From: an uncultured Erysipelotrichaceae bacterium
Lineage (GTDB): Bacteria > Bacillota_I > Bacilli_A > Erysipelotrichales > Erysipelotrichaceae
DNA length: 64,000 bases
Direction of reading: 5' to 3'
Assembly (NCBI GenBank): GCA_949744505.1
Contig: CATJXY010000017.1
Location: 48,079 to 112,078 of the forward strand
The translations under genes and the position numbers were made by a program. The notes beneath the pieces were generated by a model. The model saw nothing but the letters and a program-made list of their open reading frames with translations. It was not told the origin of the DNA and made no database searches. Shown one piece after another: positions 54,124 through 62,903 of the stretch. Within the stretch, counting starts at the first letter, position 1. Each line of letters begins with the position of its first letter.

Positions 54124-54753
54124 ATGAAATCGAAAAAGAATAAAGTGTTAGCAGTGGTTTATGCTGTATCTGCAATTTATACACTCATTCAATTAATTAC
54201 GAATGGGAATACTCAAAAGTTAGGGTATCTTGCGCTTGCTTGTGTGACCCCATTTGCACTACCTTTGGGATTGAAGGTTATTGGATGGAAAAGTAATGAA
54301 GATATTAACTTTGTAGAAGGTTGTTTCTGCTATGTTGCGATGATTGTCGGGAATTTATGGGGTGGATATGGAATAACCGGATTTGATAAAGTTCTTCATT
54401 CTATGTCCGGAGTATTGATTTGTGCAGCCATGATGATGGTTTATGCAGTGCTTAGAAAAGAAATTCATTATGAAAAAAAAGAATTTCCGATTATTTTCTT
54501 ATTCATTAACGGAATGAACATGATGGCAGCTTTTTTGTGGGAATGCTTTGAATTTGCATGTTTGATTTTCTTGAAGATTGATGCAATTAATCATTTCACA
54601 AGTGGTGTTTATGATACGATGACAGACATGATTGTCTGTTTTATCGGAGGACTTCTTACAAGTGTGATCCTTTATTTTTATTTCGCTAAAGGAAAAAAGT
54701 CGTTACTCAGTAATGCCGTTGAGAAATTTTATCTTGATAACAAAAATGTGTGA
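54124..54753 (+). CDS. Polytopic membrane protein (DUF2238/YjdF-like)
   Basis: 209 residues, about six membrane segments. The pattern GYGITGFDKVLHSMSGVLICAAMMMV then AFLWECFEFACL and YDTMTDMIVCFIGGLLTSV, with charged D/H/E residues inside helices, resembles YjdF/DUF2238 proteins. Function unknown. ATG 54124 follows TTGGAGG; the frame runs back to 54088 within the previous gene. Confidence 0.7.
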   Translation: MKSKKNKVLAVVYAVSAIYTLIQLITNGNTQKLGYLALACVTPFALPLGLKVIGWKSNEDINFVEGCFCYVAMIVGNLWGGYGITGFDKVLHSMSGVLICAAMMMVYAVLRKEIHYEKKEFPIIFLFINGMNMMAAFLWECFEFACLIFLKIDAINHFTSGVYDTMTDMIVCFIGGLLTSVILYFYFAKGKKSLLSNAVEKFYLDNKNV

Positions 54754-54817
54754 TAACTTCATATAAAATTCACATAACAGAAGTATACTGTTTATTACAG
54801 AATAGGAGTTGTATGAA

Positions 54818-54946
54818 ATGGAATTTATTTTGCAGCTTATGATTGAACGTGTAAACAAATCTTTAGTAAAAAATGAGGTTGAAAAAGAGCCGACAAAAGA
54901 GGATTGTCAGAAAAAATTGAAATTGATTTTGAAAGCTCAAGGATAA
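54818..54946 (+). CDS. Small acidic/basic protein of 42 residues
   Basis: An open frame MEFILQLMIERVNKSL through to KLILKAQG with AGGAG 10 bases upstream (54804-54808), a -10-like TATACT at 54784-54789, and its own terminator immediately after. The product is a single charged helix without Cys or signal peptide. Not recognised. The surrounding expression signals make it more likely real than chance. Confidence 0.6.
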   Translation: MEFILQLMIERVNKSLVKNEVEKEPTKEDCQKKLKLILKAQG

Positions 54947-54990
54947 AAAAGTACAGACTGAGAATTGTTCGGTTTGTACTTTTTTAATTT
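54946..54990 (+). terminator. Terminator after the 42-residue gene
   Basis: AAAAAGTACAGACTGA pairs with TCGGTTTGTACTTTTT (about 54946-54984), two G-U pairs, then T. Confidence 0.85.
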
Positions 54991-55074
54991 ATAATGGTAA
55001 AATAAGAGAAACCGATTCTTGCCAAAAATGGTAATGCTAGGATAACATAAAATGGAATGGAAGAGGATAGGAAT

Positions 55075-55494
55075 ATGATATTAGTTCATGAATTAACTGC
55101 GATATGTAGAAATGGATGGAAGTATACTCGTGATCATTTAACTCACCGACATCTCAGTAATGAGGCATATGATATTTGTGCAGTAATTTATACGAATGAT
55201 CTTTGTAATCAAGATACAGTTGTCAAAGCTTTAAAAATGGATAAAAGCAGTGTGGCTAAAATAATCAGAAAATGTGAAAAAGAAGGAATTATTTTTCGGA
55301 TGAAAGATCAAAAAGATATGCGTAATTATTGTTTGTCCTTGACTGAAGAAGGAAAAGAGATTATTTGTAATTTAATTGATACTGTTGCGCTTTGGCAAAA
55401 GGAAGCTATGTCTTGTTTGAGTGAAGAAGAAATTGCAGACTTTACAAGAATGGTCGAAAAAATTCGCGAAAATACCAGAATTCTAAATAAATAA
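55075..55494 (+). CDS. MarR family transcriptional regulator
   Basis: 139 residues. LSNEAYDICAVIYTNDLCNQDTVVKALKMDKSSVAKIIRKCEKEGIIFR and KDMRNYCLSLTEEGKEI form the winged helix with its wing. ATG 55075 follows GAGGATAGGA; ATG 55057 is an alternative. The next gene starts 84 bases on and has dyads in its promoter, so it is the probable target. Confidence 0.9.
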   Translation: MILVHELTAICRNGWKYTRDHLTHRHLSNEAYDICAVIYTNDLCNQDTVVKALKMDKSSVAKIIRKCEKEGIIFRMKDQKDMRNYCLSLTEEGKEIICNLIDTVALWQKEAMSCLSEEEIADFTRMVEKIRENTRILNK

Positions 55495-55505
55495 TTATTT
55501 ATTTG

Positions 55506-55564
55506 TTGACACCATCCACTAATGTGGTAATATATTTTATAACAATAGTAGATATCATCTACTA
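55506..55564 (+). promoter_or_regulatory. Promoter and MarR operator of the lipoprotein gene
   Basis: TTGACA (55506-55511) and TATATT (55531-55536) are 19 bases apart. TAGTAGAT-ATC-ATCTACTA (55546-55564) is a perfect 8-bp dyad downstream of the -10; CCACTAATGTGG lies in the spacer. Both resemble MarR sites. Confidence 0.7.
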
Positions 55565-55577
55565 AGTGGAGGTCAAA

Positions 55578-56603
55578 ATGAAAAAATTATTAATTCTATT
55601 AGTGGCATTTTTATTGGTAGGTTGTCAATCAGCGACAGAACAAAATTGTAGCGTTGTCGATGAAGAAGCATTGATGAAAGAAGGATGGGTGAAAAATCCG
55701 GAAGAGAACGGATATATTAAAGTAACCACAGATGAAGTTGCTTCTGCAACCTCACAAGGGAAAGGACTTACTTTCGGGTTTATGGATCAAAGCGATCGAG
55801 TAAAACAGGATACAGTACTAGAGTATTTATCCGGAAATAACGGAAATAATCGTGAGATGTATCAAATTGCAACATCTGTTAATAACATTCCAACAGTTTC
55901 ATCTGTTGAGTATGTTTTAGATCCGGCAAATTTTAATTTATATGGTTTAAGCGAAGTGGGAACTGAAAAAACATTGGATTTCGCAATTAATCCGAATGTA
56001 TCTCTTTATTGGACAAGACAGCTACGTGAGAGTGAAGAAGCAAAAGGGATGACATATTTTACCTCTTACGGAATTCAGATTACGGGAAAAGTTGAAATGT
56101 TTACAGAAAAAGATTTAGATGAAGATCCAACTGAATTATTGCATATCTTTGAAGTATATTATCCGACCTTGCCGACAACAGCGATGGTATGGGCAAAACA
56201 GGAAACAGAGGAACAGAAAATTGCATATATCAGACAAGTTTTATCTCAACAAGTTGTATATAAAATTGTTCCAAGTCAAATGGTTATAACACAACCATAT
56301 ATGCTTCATATGGGTGGAGCTTATGCGTCCTGTGCTATTTATACAACTAAAGGAGCTTATGCATATCCGTCTGAATTCATTGGGGCTGATTTCTTAGATG
56401 AAGTTATTGAAGATAAGGTTAGCAATGAAGAGTATAAAGCAATTATTGATCAGATGTATCCACAGATGGAAATTACAGATGAAATGAGTGAAGATGAAGT
56501 TACAGCAGCACAAACCAATAATGCTACAAGAGAATTATTATTAGGTGAAAATACTTGTGGTATTAAAACTCAACAGATTTTAACAAATTTCACACGTCAA
56601 TAA
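55578..56603 (+). CDS. Lipoprotein with PPOX-like FMN-binding split-barrel domain
   Basis: 341 residues. KKLLILLVAFLLVGCQS is a lipoprotein signal (Cys15). The central region NIPTVSSVEYVLDPANFNLYGLSEVGTEK, FAINPNVSLYWTRQL and YGIQITGKVEMF follows the order of a pyridoxamine-phosphate-oxidase-like split barrel. A surface-exposed flavin or heme handling protein is possible. The C-terminal 110 residues (MYPQMEITDEMSEDEV) are not recognised. ATG 55578 after GTGGAGG. Likely controlled by the MarR upstream. Confidence 0.7.
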   Translation: MKKLLILLVAFLLVGCQSATEQNCSVVDEEALMKEGWVKNPEENGYIKVTTDEVASATSQGKGLTFGFMDQSDRVKQDTVLEYLSGNNGNNREMYQIATSVNNIPTVSSVEYVLDPANFNLYGLSEVGTEKTLDFAINPNVSLYWTRQLRESEEAKGMTYFTSYGIQITGKVEMFTEKDLDEDPTELLHIFEVYYPTLPTTAMVWAKQETEEQKIAYIRQVLSQQVVYKIVPSQMVITQPYMLHMGGAYASCAIYTTKGAYAYPSEFIGADFLDEVIEDKVSNEEYKAIIDQMYPQMEITDEMSEDEVTAAQTNNATRELLLGENTCGIKTQQILTNFTRQ

Positions 56604-56607
56604 AATA

Positions 56608-56654
56608 AAAAAAGTCGTATCGAGAATTAAATTAATTCAATTGATACGACTTTT
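56608..56654. terminator. Bidirectional terminator
   Basis: AAAAGTCGTATC and GATACGACTTTT arms, with inner AATT pairing, flanked by A and T runs, between convergent genes. Confidence 0.85.
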
Positions 56655-56656
56655 AA

Positions 56657-58003
56657 TTATTTAAATTTTTTCTTAACCGTTTTTAGTGCAATCGGTGTGA
56701 AAATAATCATGACGATTGCTTCAGCGCAAGCATAAGCCCACCAAACTTGGTTCAAGCCTCCAATTTTAGCAAATAAATAAGCGAATGGAATCAAGAAGAA
56801 CAATTGGCGGAATAAGGACATGAACATACTGATGGTTCCATATCCCAAAGACTGAAATAAGACGGTAATAACTAATCCGACAGCGGCAAAGATGAAGTGG
56901 AAACTGATGACTCGTAAAGCAAGTGTACCGATTTCTAATAATTCCGAAGTAGGATTGAATAAGCCCAAGATCAAATTTGGGAAGAAGCTGAAAATTAAAG
57001 TTCCTGACAACATAATCAGTACTGCGACTTTTAGCATGAGTTTTAAGGTGTCGGTATAGCGTTCTTTGTTTTTAGCACCGAAATTGTAAGAAAGAATCGG
57101 CATTGCACCTTGATTCATTCCGAGTACAGGCATAAATACAAAGCTCTGTAGTTTGAAATAAATGTTTAATGCATTGACTGCTACATCACTGAAACTTACT
57201 AAAATCCCGTTCATGCAAGTGGTTGTGATAGAGCCGATAGCATTCATGATCATTGTCGGAATACCAATTTGATAGATTTTCTTTACGACGATAGTTTCAA
57301 ACTTGAATCCTTTTAAAGTAATTTTGATATCGTGATCTTTCTTCAATAGGGCGAATAAGATAAAGAACATTCCGACCCATTGTCCGATAACCGTCGCAAT
57401 AGCGGCCCCTGCTACACCCATTGCCGGGCACCCTAAATATCCAAAAATCATAATTGGATCAAGGATGATATTGATACCGGCAGAAATGAGCAAGGAAAAC
57501 ATCGGAAGAATCATATTTCCTGTTGCTTGTAAAATTCTTTCACAGATAATTTGAACTTGTTGACCTAGGCCAAAACCCATGACGATCATCAAATAGGAAG
57601 CCCCCATTTCAATGATTTCAGCATCTTGAGTGAATAGATTTAAAAACGGTTTAGCAGCAAGAACACCGAGAACAAGAATCAAAAGTGAGTGAATCACGGA
57701 TAAAATCAATCCGGTAGTCGCTGTTTGATTTGCGTGATCTTGACGTTTTTGACCTAAACGACGGGCGACCATGGCATTGGTTCCGACACCACATCCCAGT
57801 CCAATTGCCAGATTTAGCATTTGCATCGGAAATACCAATCCGATTGAAAAAAGAGCATCTTGTCCGAGTTTGGCCACATAAATACTGTCAACAATGTTAT
57901 ACAAAGCTTGTATCAACATAGAGAAAACAGCCGGAAGACTCATGGATAAAAGTAACTTATTAATAGGCATAGTACCTAATTTATCAGATTTAGTTTCATT
58001 CAT
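56657..58003 (-). CDS. MATE family efflux transporter (fifth in window)
   Basis: 448 residues, 12 membrane segments. LGTMPINKLLLSMSLPAVFSMLIQALYNIVDSIYVAKLG starts a MATE protein of the NorM/MepA-like type; NFGAKNKERYTDTLK marks the linker before the second half. AGGGT ribosome site on the minus strand. It is alone, without a nearby regulator. Along with those at 3752, 5580, 19008 and the broken 23717 it makes five. Confidence 0.93.
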   Translation of the reverse strand: MNETKSDKLGTMPINKLLLSMSLPAVFSMLIQALYNIVDSIYVAKLGQDALFSIGLVFPMQMLNLAIGLGCGVGTNAMVARRLGQKRQDHANQTATTGLILSVIHSLLILVLGVLAAKPFLNLFTQDAEIIEMGASYLMIVMGFGLGQQVQIICERILQATGNMILPMFSLLISAGINIILDPIMIFGYLGCPAMGVAGAAIATVIGQWVGMFFILFALLKKDHDIKITLKGFKFETIVVKKIYQIGIPTMIMNAIGSITTTCMNGILVSFSDVAVNALNIYFKLQSFVFMPVLGMNQGAMPILSYNFGAKNKERYTDTLKLMLKVAVLIMLSGTLIFSFFPNLILGLFNPTSELLEIGTLALRVISFHFIFAAVGLVITVLFQSLGYGTISMFMSLFRQLFFLIPFAYLFAKIGGLNQVWWAYACAEAIVMIIFTPIALKTVKKKFK

Positions 58004-58172
58004 ATATAACCCTCCAAAACCTGTATATTATAGGCGAAATCATTTTAAAAATCCAGTTAATCTTTTTATTCACAAATGAAAAAAGGATGTACTTTTAAGC
58101 GATCAATAAAATTGTTGAGAATGAATTTGATATTTATGAATATTTCTGCTACCCTTATAAGCGGTGATAAAA

Positions 58173-58802
58173 ATGAATAAAAATACTGGAATACGTTTTT
58201 TGTTGATGCTTGGGGGAAATTTAATGATCGGTGTGGGAATTGCCTTTTCTCTTTATGCACAAATGGGAAATGATCCGTTTAGTACGATGAATTTAGGGTT
58301 TTCCAATTTTACGGGGATTTCGTTTGGTACGATTCAATTAATAATTAATTGTATTTTATTTATGATTCCTCTTCTTTTTGACCGCAGTCAAATTGGGTTA
58401 GGGACAATCGGTAATATGGTGTTGGTTGGGTATTGTGCTGATTTTTTCAGTCCCTTATGTGCTCAATTGTTAAATATGCTTTCCTTTAATGCAACGATTT
58501 TAGCTATGATAGTCGGTGTATTGATTACTTCTTTTGGGTGTGCTTTTTATCTTGCCGCACAAATGGGAGCTTCACCATGGGATTCGATGGCATTTGTTGT
58601 GACAAAGCATTTTCCATCTATCCCGTATATGCCTTTTCGAATTGCTCAAGATCTTTTAGCACTTTTGATTGGATTTATCTTCCATGCAACGATAGGGCTA
58701 AGCAGTCTTATTCATGCTTTCTGTTTAGGATCGTTTATTTCTTTTTTCAGTAGTAAAATTCGTGCTTTCTTTTTAAAAGAAAAACAGACCGAAGTCTGTT
58801 AA
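58173..58802 (+). CDS. YczE/YitT-like membrane protein
   Basis: 209 residues, about six membrane helices. GIAFSLYAQMGNDPFSTMNLGFSNFTGISFGTIQLIIN and the repeated ...AAQMGASPWDSMAFVV are the internal duplicated G(N/A)xPx(D/S)(T/S) motif of YczE/YyaS-type proteins. Function unknown; in Bacillus YczE is linked to antimicrobial peptide genes. ATG 58173 or GTG 58164. Confidence 0.8.
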   Translation: MNKNTGIRFLLMLGGNLMIGVGIAFSLYAQMGNDPFSTMNLGFSNFTGISFGTIQLIINCILFMIPLLFDRSQIGLGTIGNMVLVGYCADFFSPLCAQLLNMLSFNATILAMIVGVLITSFGCAFYLAAQMGASPWDSMAFVVTKHFPSIPYMPFRIAQDLLALLIGFIFHATIGLSSLIHAFCLGSFISFFSSKIRAFFLKEKQTEVC

Positions 58803-58807
58803 TTCAA

Positions 58808-59692
58808 TTATTTAGCACATAATTTGGCATTCTGAATAAAATCTTGTACCGTTTTATTTTTTCTTTCCGGCATCCACGCTAAACCGATTGGCATATCCGG
58901 GAGATCAAGTAGCGGTATTTTTACTAAGCCGGAGAATTTTTTCTTTTTACTGCATGGTAAAATGGTTACTCCGATTCCGGATTCAACATTCAAAAACATA
59001 CTGTCAAAGGTACGATAAGGTGGAAATACATGAATATTCATTTGATTCAATTTGGCAAAATTGGTAATATACTTATTCTTTTGCAGTTCTGTGTTGGCAA
59101 AAAGTAAATTTTCTCCGCTTAAATCCTCCCATGTGAGTGATTTGTAGGCAGCTAAGCGATGTGTTTTACTAACGAAGACATAGTATCCGCCCTCTGTTAA
59201 AGGCATAAAAGCAAATTCCGGATCATCTTGTATTTCAAATTCATAACAAAACGCCAGTTGGATTTCATTTGAGCGAAGTAAGTCTTTTGTACTGAAATCC
59301 TTTTGTGAGAGGATCTCAATTTGAATAGAAGGGTGTTCTTGGGTGTAACATTTAATCGTATTGGATACAATTGTATAATCCGCTAATCTACGAATCAAAA
59401 GTGTAATAACGGAACGATTATCCATATCATGGAGTATTTTTGCCCTTTGAATGATATTTTGTAGATTTTCTGAAAGTGATGACAACTCTTTGTAAAGCAA
59501 TTCTCCAGCCGGAGTTAAGATGACAGAGCGATTATTACGATTAAAAAGTTTGATCCCTAATTCCTTTTCTAATGAGTTGATTTGATAGCTGACAGCGGGC
59601 TGAGTTGTAAAAAGAGACTCAGCAGCTTGAATGTAACTGAGACTTTTTGCGACTTCCAAGAAGCAGTTAATTTGAGCAGTATTCATGACCAT
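58808..59692 (-). CDS. LysR family transcriptional regulator
   Basis: 294 residues. QINCFLEVAKSLSYIQAAESLFTTQPAVSYQINSLEKELGIKLFNR is the LysR winged helix; the C-terminal 200 is the two-lobed effector-binding domain. It is divergent from the Tat reductase at 59822 with 129 bases between, the typical arrangement of regulator and activated target. ATG 59692 has only 4 bases to GAGG; ATG 59686 is equally likely. Confidence 0.92.
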   Translation of the reverse strand: MVMNTAQINCFLEVAKSLSYIQAAESLFTTQPAVSYQINSLEKELGIKLFNRNNRSVILTPAGELLYKELSSLSENLQNIIQRAKILHDMDNRSVITLLIRRLADYTIVSNTIKCYTQEHPSIQIEILSQKDFSTKDLLRSNEIQLAFCYEFEIQDDPEFAFMPLTEGGYYVFVSKTHRLAAYKSLTWEDLSGENLLFANTELQKNKYITNFAKLNQMNIHVFPPYRTFDSMFLNVESGIGVTILPCSKKKKFSGLVKIPLLDLPDMPIGLAWMPERKNKTVQDFIQNAKLCAK

Positions 59693-59720
59693 ATTACCTC
59701 TTAAAGCAATTATAGCATAT

Positions 59721-59807
59721 TTGTGATAAAAATATTTTATTAATTGAAAAAAAGCTTGAATTGATTGACTGAAAAATCACAAGTATAATATGTTCAGAAA
59801 ATCACAA
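59721..59807. promoter_or_regulatory. Divergent promoter region with LysR sites
   Basis: + strand: TTGATT (59761-59766), 17 bases, TATAAT (59784-59789). ATCACAA occurs at 59776-59782 and 59801-59807 and its inverse TTGTGAT at 59721-59727. The minus-strand -10 TATAAT lies at about 59709-59714. Repeated ATCACAA are candidate LysR sites. Confidence 0.65.
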
Positions 59808-59821
59808 AAAGGAGGGCGTAT

Positions 59822-61771
59822 ATGGCTAAACAAGTTTCACGTCGTGAATTTCTTAAAGGGAGTGCATTAGCTGCTGCCGGATTAGCAACTTCCGGTTTAT
59901 TAGCTGCTTGTGCAAATGATTCAGCAAATGATAATAATCAGCCTAGTCAGAGCAATCTATCATTTGACAAAGAAGTCGATTTCTTAATCGTCGGATACGG
60001 ACTTGCCGGAGAGGCTGCCGCACTTGAGGCAAATGACATTGATCCTGAAGCAAAAGTTTGTGTTTTGGAGAAATTGTCAGAAGCAAATGCCGGTGGTAAC
60101 TCAATTGCATCAGGACAAACAGTTATCGTTCCAAATCCGGATGATTTGGAAACATTTAAGCGTTATTTGATTGCTTGCAGCAATCCGAACCCAATCAAAG
60201 AAGAATATACGGATTTCTTGGTAAAAGAGTTCGCAGAACAGGCAGAATGGATTCAAGGTACAGTAGAAAAAGTAGATTATGAGCTTGGATATGTTGGTGG
60301 TGGACCAATTAACTGGGGTTCACTTGTAACGGAATTCCCGGATCTTGATGGAGCAAGTTTCAGCGGATGTTCTGCTCATGTCAGAAAAGTCGGTACAACA
60401 TTTGAATATGGTGGAGTATGGCGTGGATTTGATTTGGCTGTAAGAGAGCGTGCAAATGTCGAACTTTGTTTCGAAACAGCATTCAAATCTTTGATTCAAG
60501 ATGAAACAGGAAAAGTATTGGGAATCGTAGCTGTTGATTCAACAGGTAAAGAATTCACAATCAAATCAAATAAAGGTGTCGTTCTTGCATGTGGCGGATA
60601 TGAAAATAATTTACAGATGCAGCGTGATTTCCATGGTATGGATATGGTTTATACAGGGGGTACACCGGGTAACACAGGAGATGCATTTGAGCCTTTGATG
60701 AGTGCCGGGGCTAAGATGTGGCATATGAAGAACCAAACACAGTCAGGTGGTTATTGGTTAGGTATTAAAGTTCCTGAACATGAAGCAACATTCATGCGTA
60801 ATTTCTCAATGGCAGGTACATCTTGGATTGAAGTTGCGAAGGATAATCAGAGATTCTACAACGAATCAGGGGCTTATCATCGTCAGCACATGAAATATAA
60901 AGAATTCGGTCATTATGTAGACTTGGCTCATGATCGTGCTTTGCCGGTTGACTTGATTTTTGATGAAAAGACAAGAACAGCAGGAGCAATCGTTACAAAA
61001 TGGTTAAGCTGGCCAATTACAACAGAAGGTTATGTTTGGTCTGATGATAACAGTGCGGAAGTTGAAAAGGGATGGATCGTAAAGGCAGATACAATTGAAG
61101 AGTTGGCAGAAAAGATTGGTCGTGATCCGGCTGAACTTAAAGCGACAATCGATCGTTACAACAGCATGGCTGCTTCCGGAAAAGATACTGATTATGGAAG
61201 AAATCCGGAAACAATGAGTCCGATTGATACAGCTCCATTCTATGCAGTAGGAATTACTCCGACATTGGTTGCGACAACAGGTGGTGCTGAACGTAATGTA
61301 AAAGCCCAAGTTGTAAAATGGAATGGCGAAGTTATCGAGAATTTGTATGAAGCAGGAGAACTTGGCTCTTATGTTTCTAACTTGTATCAAAACGGTATGT
61401 TCTTGGCTGAAGCAATTGCGACAGGTCGTGCCGCAGCAGATACGGCATTTGGTGGTAGATCAACAGTAGCTTCTCCAATTCATTTGAAACAGGATGAATA
61501 TGATATTGCAGGTAAAGCTGATGGAAGCTATGAACAGTTGATCAAAGGTAACCACGGAGAATTTACATTGAAAGTTGATGTTGCCGGTGGTAAGATTACA
61601 AACATGGAAATTGTTTCAGGAAGAGATAACATGTTTATGGAAGATGCACAGCTTGAAGCATTCTTCAACGAAGTAATTACAGGACAGAGTGTTGAAGTCG
61701 ATGCAATTTCCGGAGCAACATTGGATTCAAATGCAATGATTGATGCATTGAAATCTATCTTCAAGAAATAA
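59822..61771 (+). CDS. Tat-exported FAD/FMN reductase (urocanate/fumarate reductase-like)
   Basis: 649 residues. SRREFLKGSALAAAGLATSG and LLAAC form a Tat lipoprotein signal. The flavin domain (FLIVGYGLAGEAAALEA; GVVLACGGYENN; GTPGNTGDAFEPLMSAGA) is FAD_binding_2. The C-terminal 75 residues are an FMN-bind domain with DAISGATLDS, the site where ApbE attaches FMN to Ser/Thr. Such enzymes use extracytoplasmic electrons from a flavin chain to reduce fumarate, urocanate or related acids. No ApbE in the window. Regulated by divergent LysR. Confidence 0.92.
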   Translation: MAKQVSRREFLKGSALAAAGLATSGLLAACANDSANDNNQPSQSNLSFDKEVDFLIVGYGLAGEAAALEANDIDPEAKVCVLEKLSEANAGGNSIASGQTVIVPNPDDLETFKRYLIACSNPNPIKEEYTDFLVKEFAEQAEWIQGTVEKVDYELGYVGGGPINWGSLVTEFPDLDGASFSGCSAHVRKVGTTFEYGGVWRGFDLAVRERANVELCFETAFKSLIQDETGKVLGIVAVDSTGKEFTIKSNKGVVLACGGYENNLQMQRDFHGMDMVYTGGTPGNTGDAFEPLMSAGAKMWHMKNQTQSGGYWLGIKVPEHEATFMRNFSMAGTSWIEVAKDNQRFYNESGAYHRQHMKYKEFGHYVDLAHDRALPVDLIFDEKTRTAGAIVTKWLSWPITTEGYVWSDDNSAEVEKGWIVKADTIEELAEKIGRDPAELKATIDRYNSMAASGKDTDYGRNPETMSPIDTAPFYAVGITPTLVATTGGAERNVKAQVVKWNGEVIENLYEAGELGSYVSNLYQNGMFLAEAIATGRAAADTAFGGRSTVASPIHLKQDEYDIAGKADGSYEQLIKGNHGEFTLKVDVAGGKITNMEIVSGRDNMFMEDAQLEAFFNEVITGQSVEVDAISGATLDSNAMIDALKSIFKK

Positions 61772-61841
61772 GAATTATGAATTAATTGAACGAACAGGAG
61801 TCTGAAAAGATTCCTGTTTTAATTTAAGTTTTCACATAATT

Positions 61842-61870
61842 GTTGTACTTTTAAAGCAGACACTGTAAAA
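61842..61870 (+). promoter_or_regulatory. Promoter of the AEC transporter gene
   Basis: TTGTAC, 17 bases, TAAAAT, immediately followed by an ATG at 61872 too near the -10 to be used as start. Confidence 0.65.
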
Positions 61871-61901
61871 TATGAAAGGCTTAAAAGGGAGAGTTTATTT
61901 T

Positions 61902-62816
61902 ATGGAAGCAGGAATTACAGTTTTTTATCAGATTATCAAAATGTTCATCATGATAAGTGTAGGATATATCTTATATAAGAAAAAAATCATAACCGATGCC
62001 TCAACAGCGGTATTATCCAATCTTTTATTGATGGTAGCAACACCCTGTACTTTGATAACCTCGTTTAATCAAGAATTTTCCGGTGAGAAGCTTGTTAATC
62101 TGGGAGTGGCTTTTGTCATTAGTGTATGTACTTATTTCTTTTTCATTTTACTTGCGAATTTACTTTATAAGAAAGAAAAAAAGGAAGAGAAATTTTCAAT
62201 TGTTTTCTCTAATGCCGGTTTTATGGGGATCCCTCTAGTAACAGGATTGCTTGGAATTGAATCTGTTTTCTATTTGTCTGTATATATTGTCTGCTTCTAT
62301 CTGTTTGGTTGGACGTATGGAATTGTTGTGATGTCAGGAGATAGAAATATGGCTTCTGTTAAACGACTAATCACAAATCCTTGTATTTGGTCTGTTGTTA
62401 TCGGACTTGTAATATTTATTTCGCCAATCAAACCATTTGCCCCGGTTATGGAATCAATTTCTATGATGGGGAGCATGAATACTCCTTTGGCAATGATTGT
62501 GTTGGGGTCTTATTTAGGACGGTGTCGCCTTCAAGAAATTTTCACAGATAAGAGAATTTATTTGGTTTCATTCTATCGTTTGATTCTTGCCCCGATATTG
62601 TTATTAGTTATATTTAAGTTTCTTCCTGTACAGTTTGCACAAATCAAGATGATTATCTTTATTGCCGCTAGTGCTCCGGTTGGGGCATTGCTTCCGATGT
62701 TTGCACAGATTGTCAACAGGGATACAGATTATGGAGCGGAAATTGTTAGTTTGTCAACACTTCTTTCTTTGATTTCATTACCACTGATGCTGATGATGGC
62801 GCAAATGATCTGGTAA
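61902..62816 (+). CDS. AEC family (auxin efflux carrier-like) transporter
   Basis: 304 residues, about ten membrane helices. IIKMFIMISVGYILYKKKI, LLMVATPCTLITSF, VFSNAGFMGIPLV with the conserved NAGF.G.P motif, and ASAPVGALLPMFAQ in the second half are AEC signatures. Known members carry malate or other organic acids; with the reductase next to it, uptake or export of its substrate or product is plausible. ATG 61902 after AGGGAGAG. Confidence 0.88.
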   Translation: MEAGITVFYQIIKMFIMISVGYILYKKKIITDASTAVLSNLLLMVATPCTLITSFNQEFSGEKLVNLGVAFVISVCTYFFFILLANLLYKKEKKEEKFSIVFSNAGFMGIPLVTGLLGIESVFYLSVYIVCFYLFGWTYGIVVMSGDRNMASVKRLITNPCIWSVVIGLVIFISPIKPFAPVMESISMMGSMNTPLAMIVLGSYLGRCRLQEIFTDKRIYLVSFYRLILAPILLLVIFKFLPVQFAQIKMIIFIAASAPVGALLPMFAQIVNRDTDYGAEIVSLSTLLSLISLPLMLMMAQMIW

Positions 62817-62903
62817 ATCAATATTAACAAAACATATTCCTTGAGATTTTGGGTATATGTTTTTTTATTATGGTATAATAGAATAAAGAAAAGAGGGGAA
62901 TTT

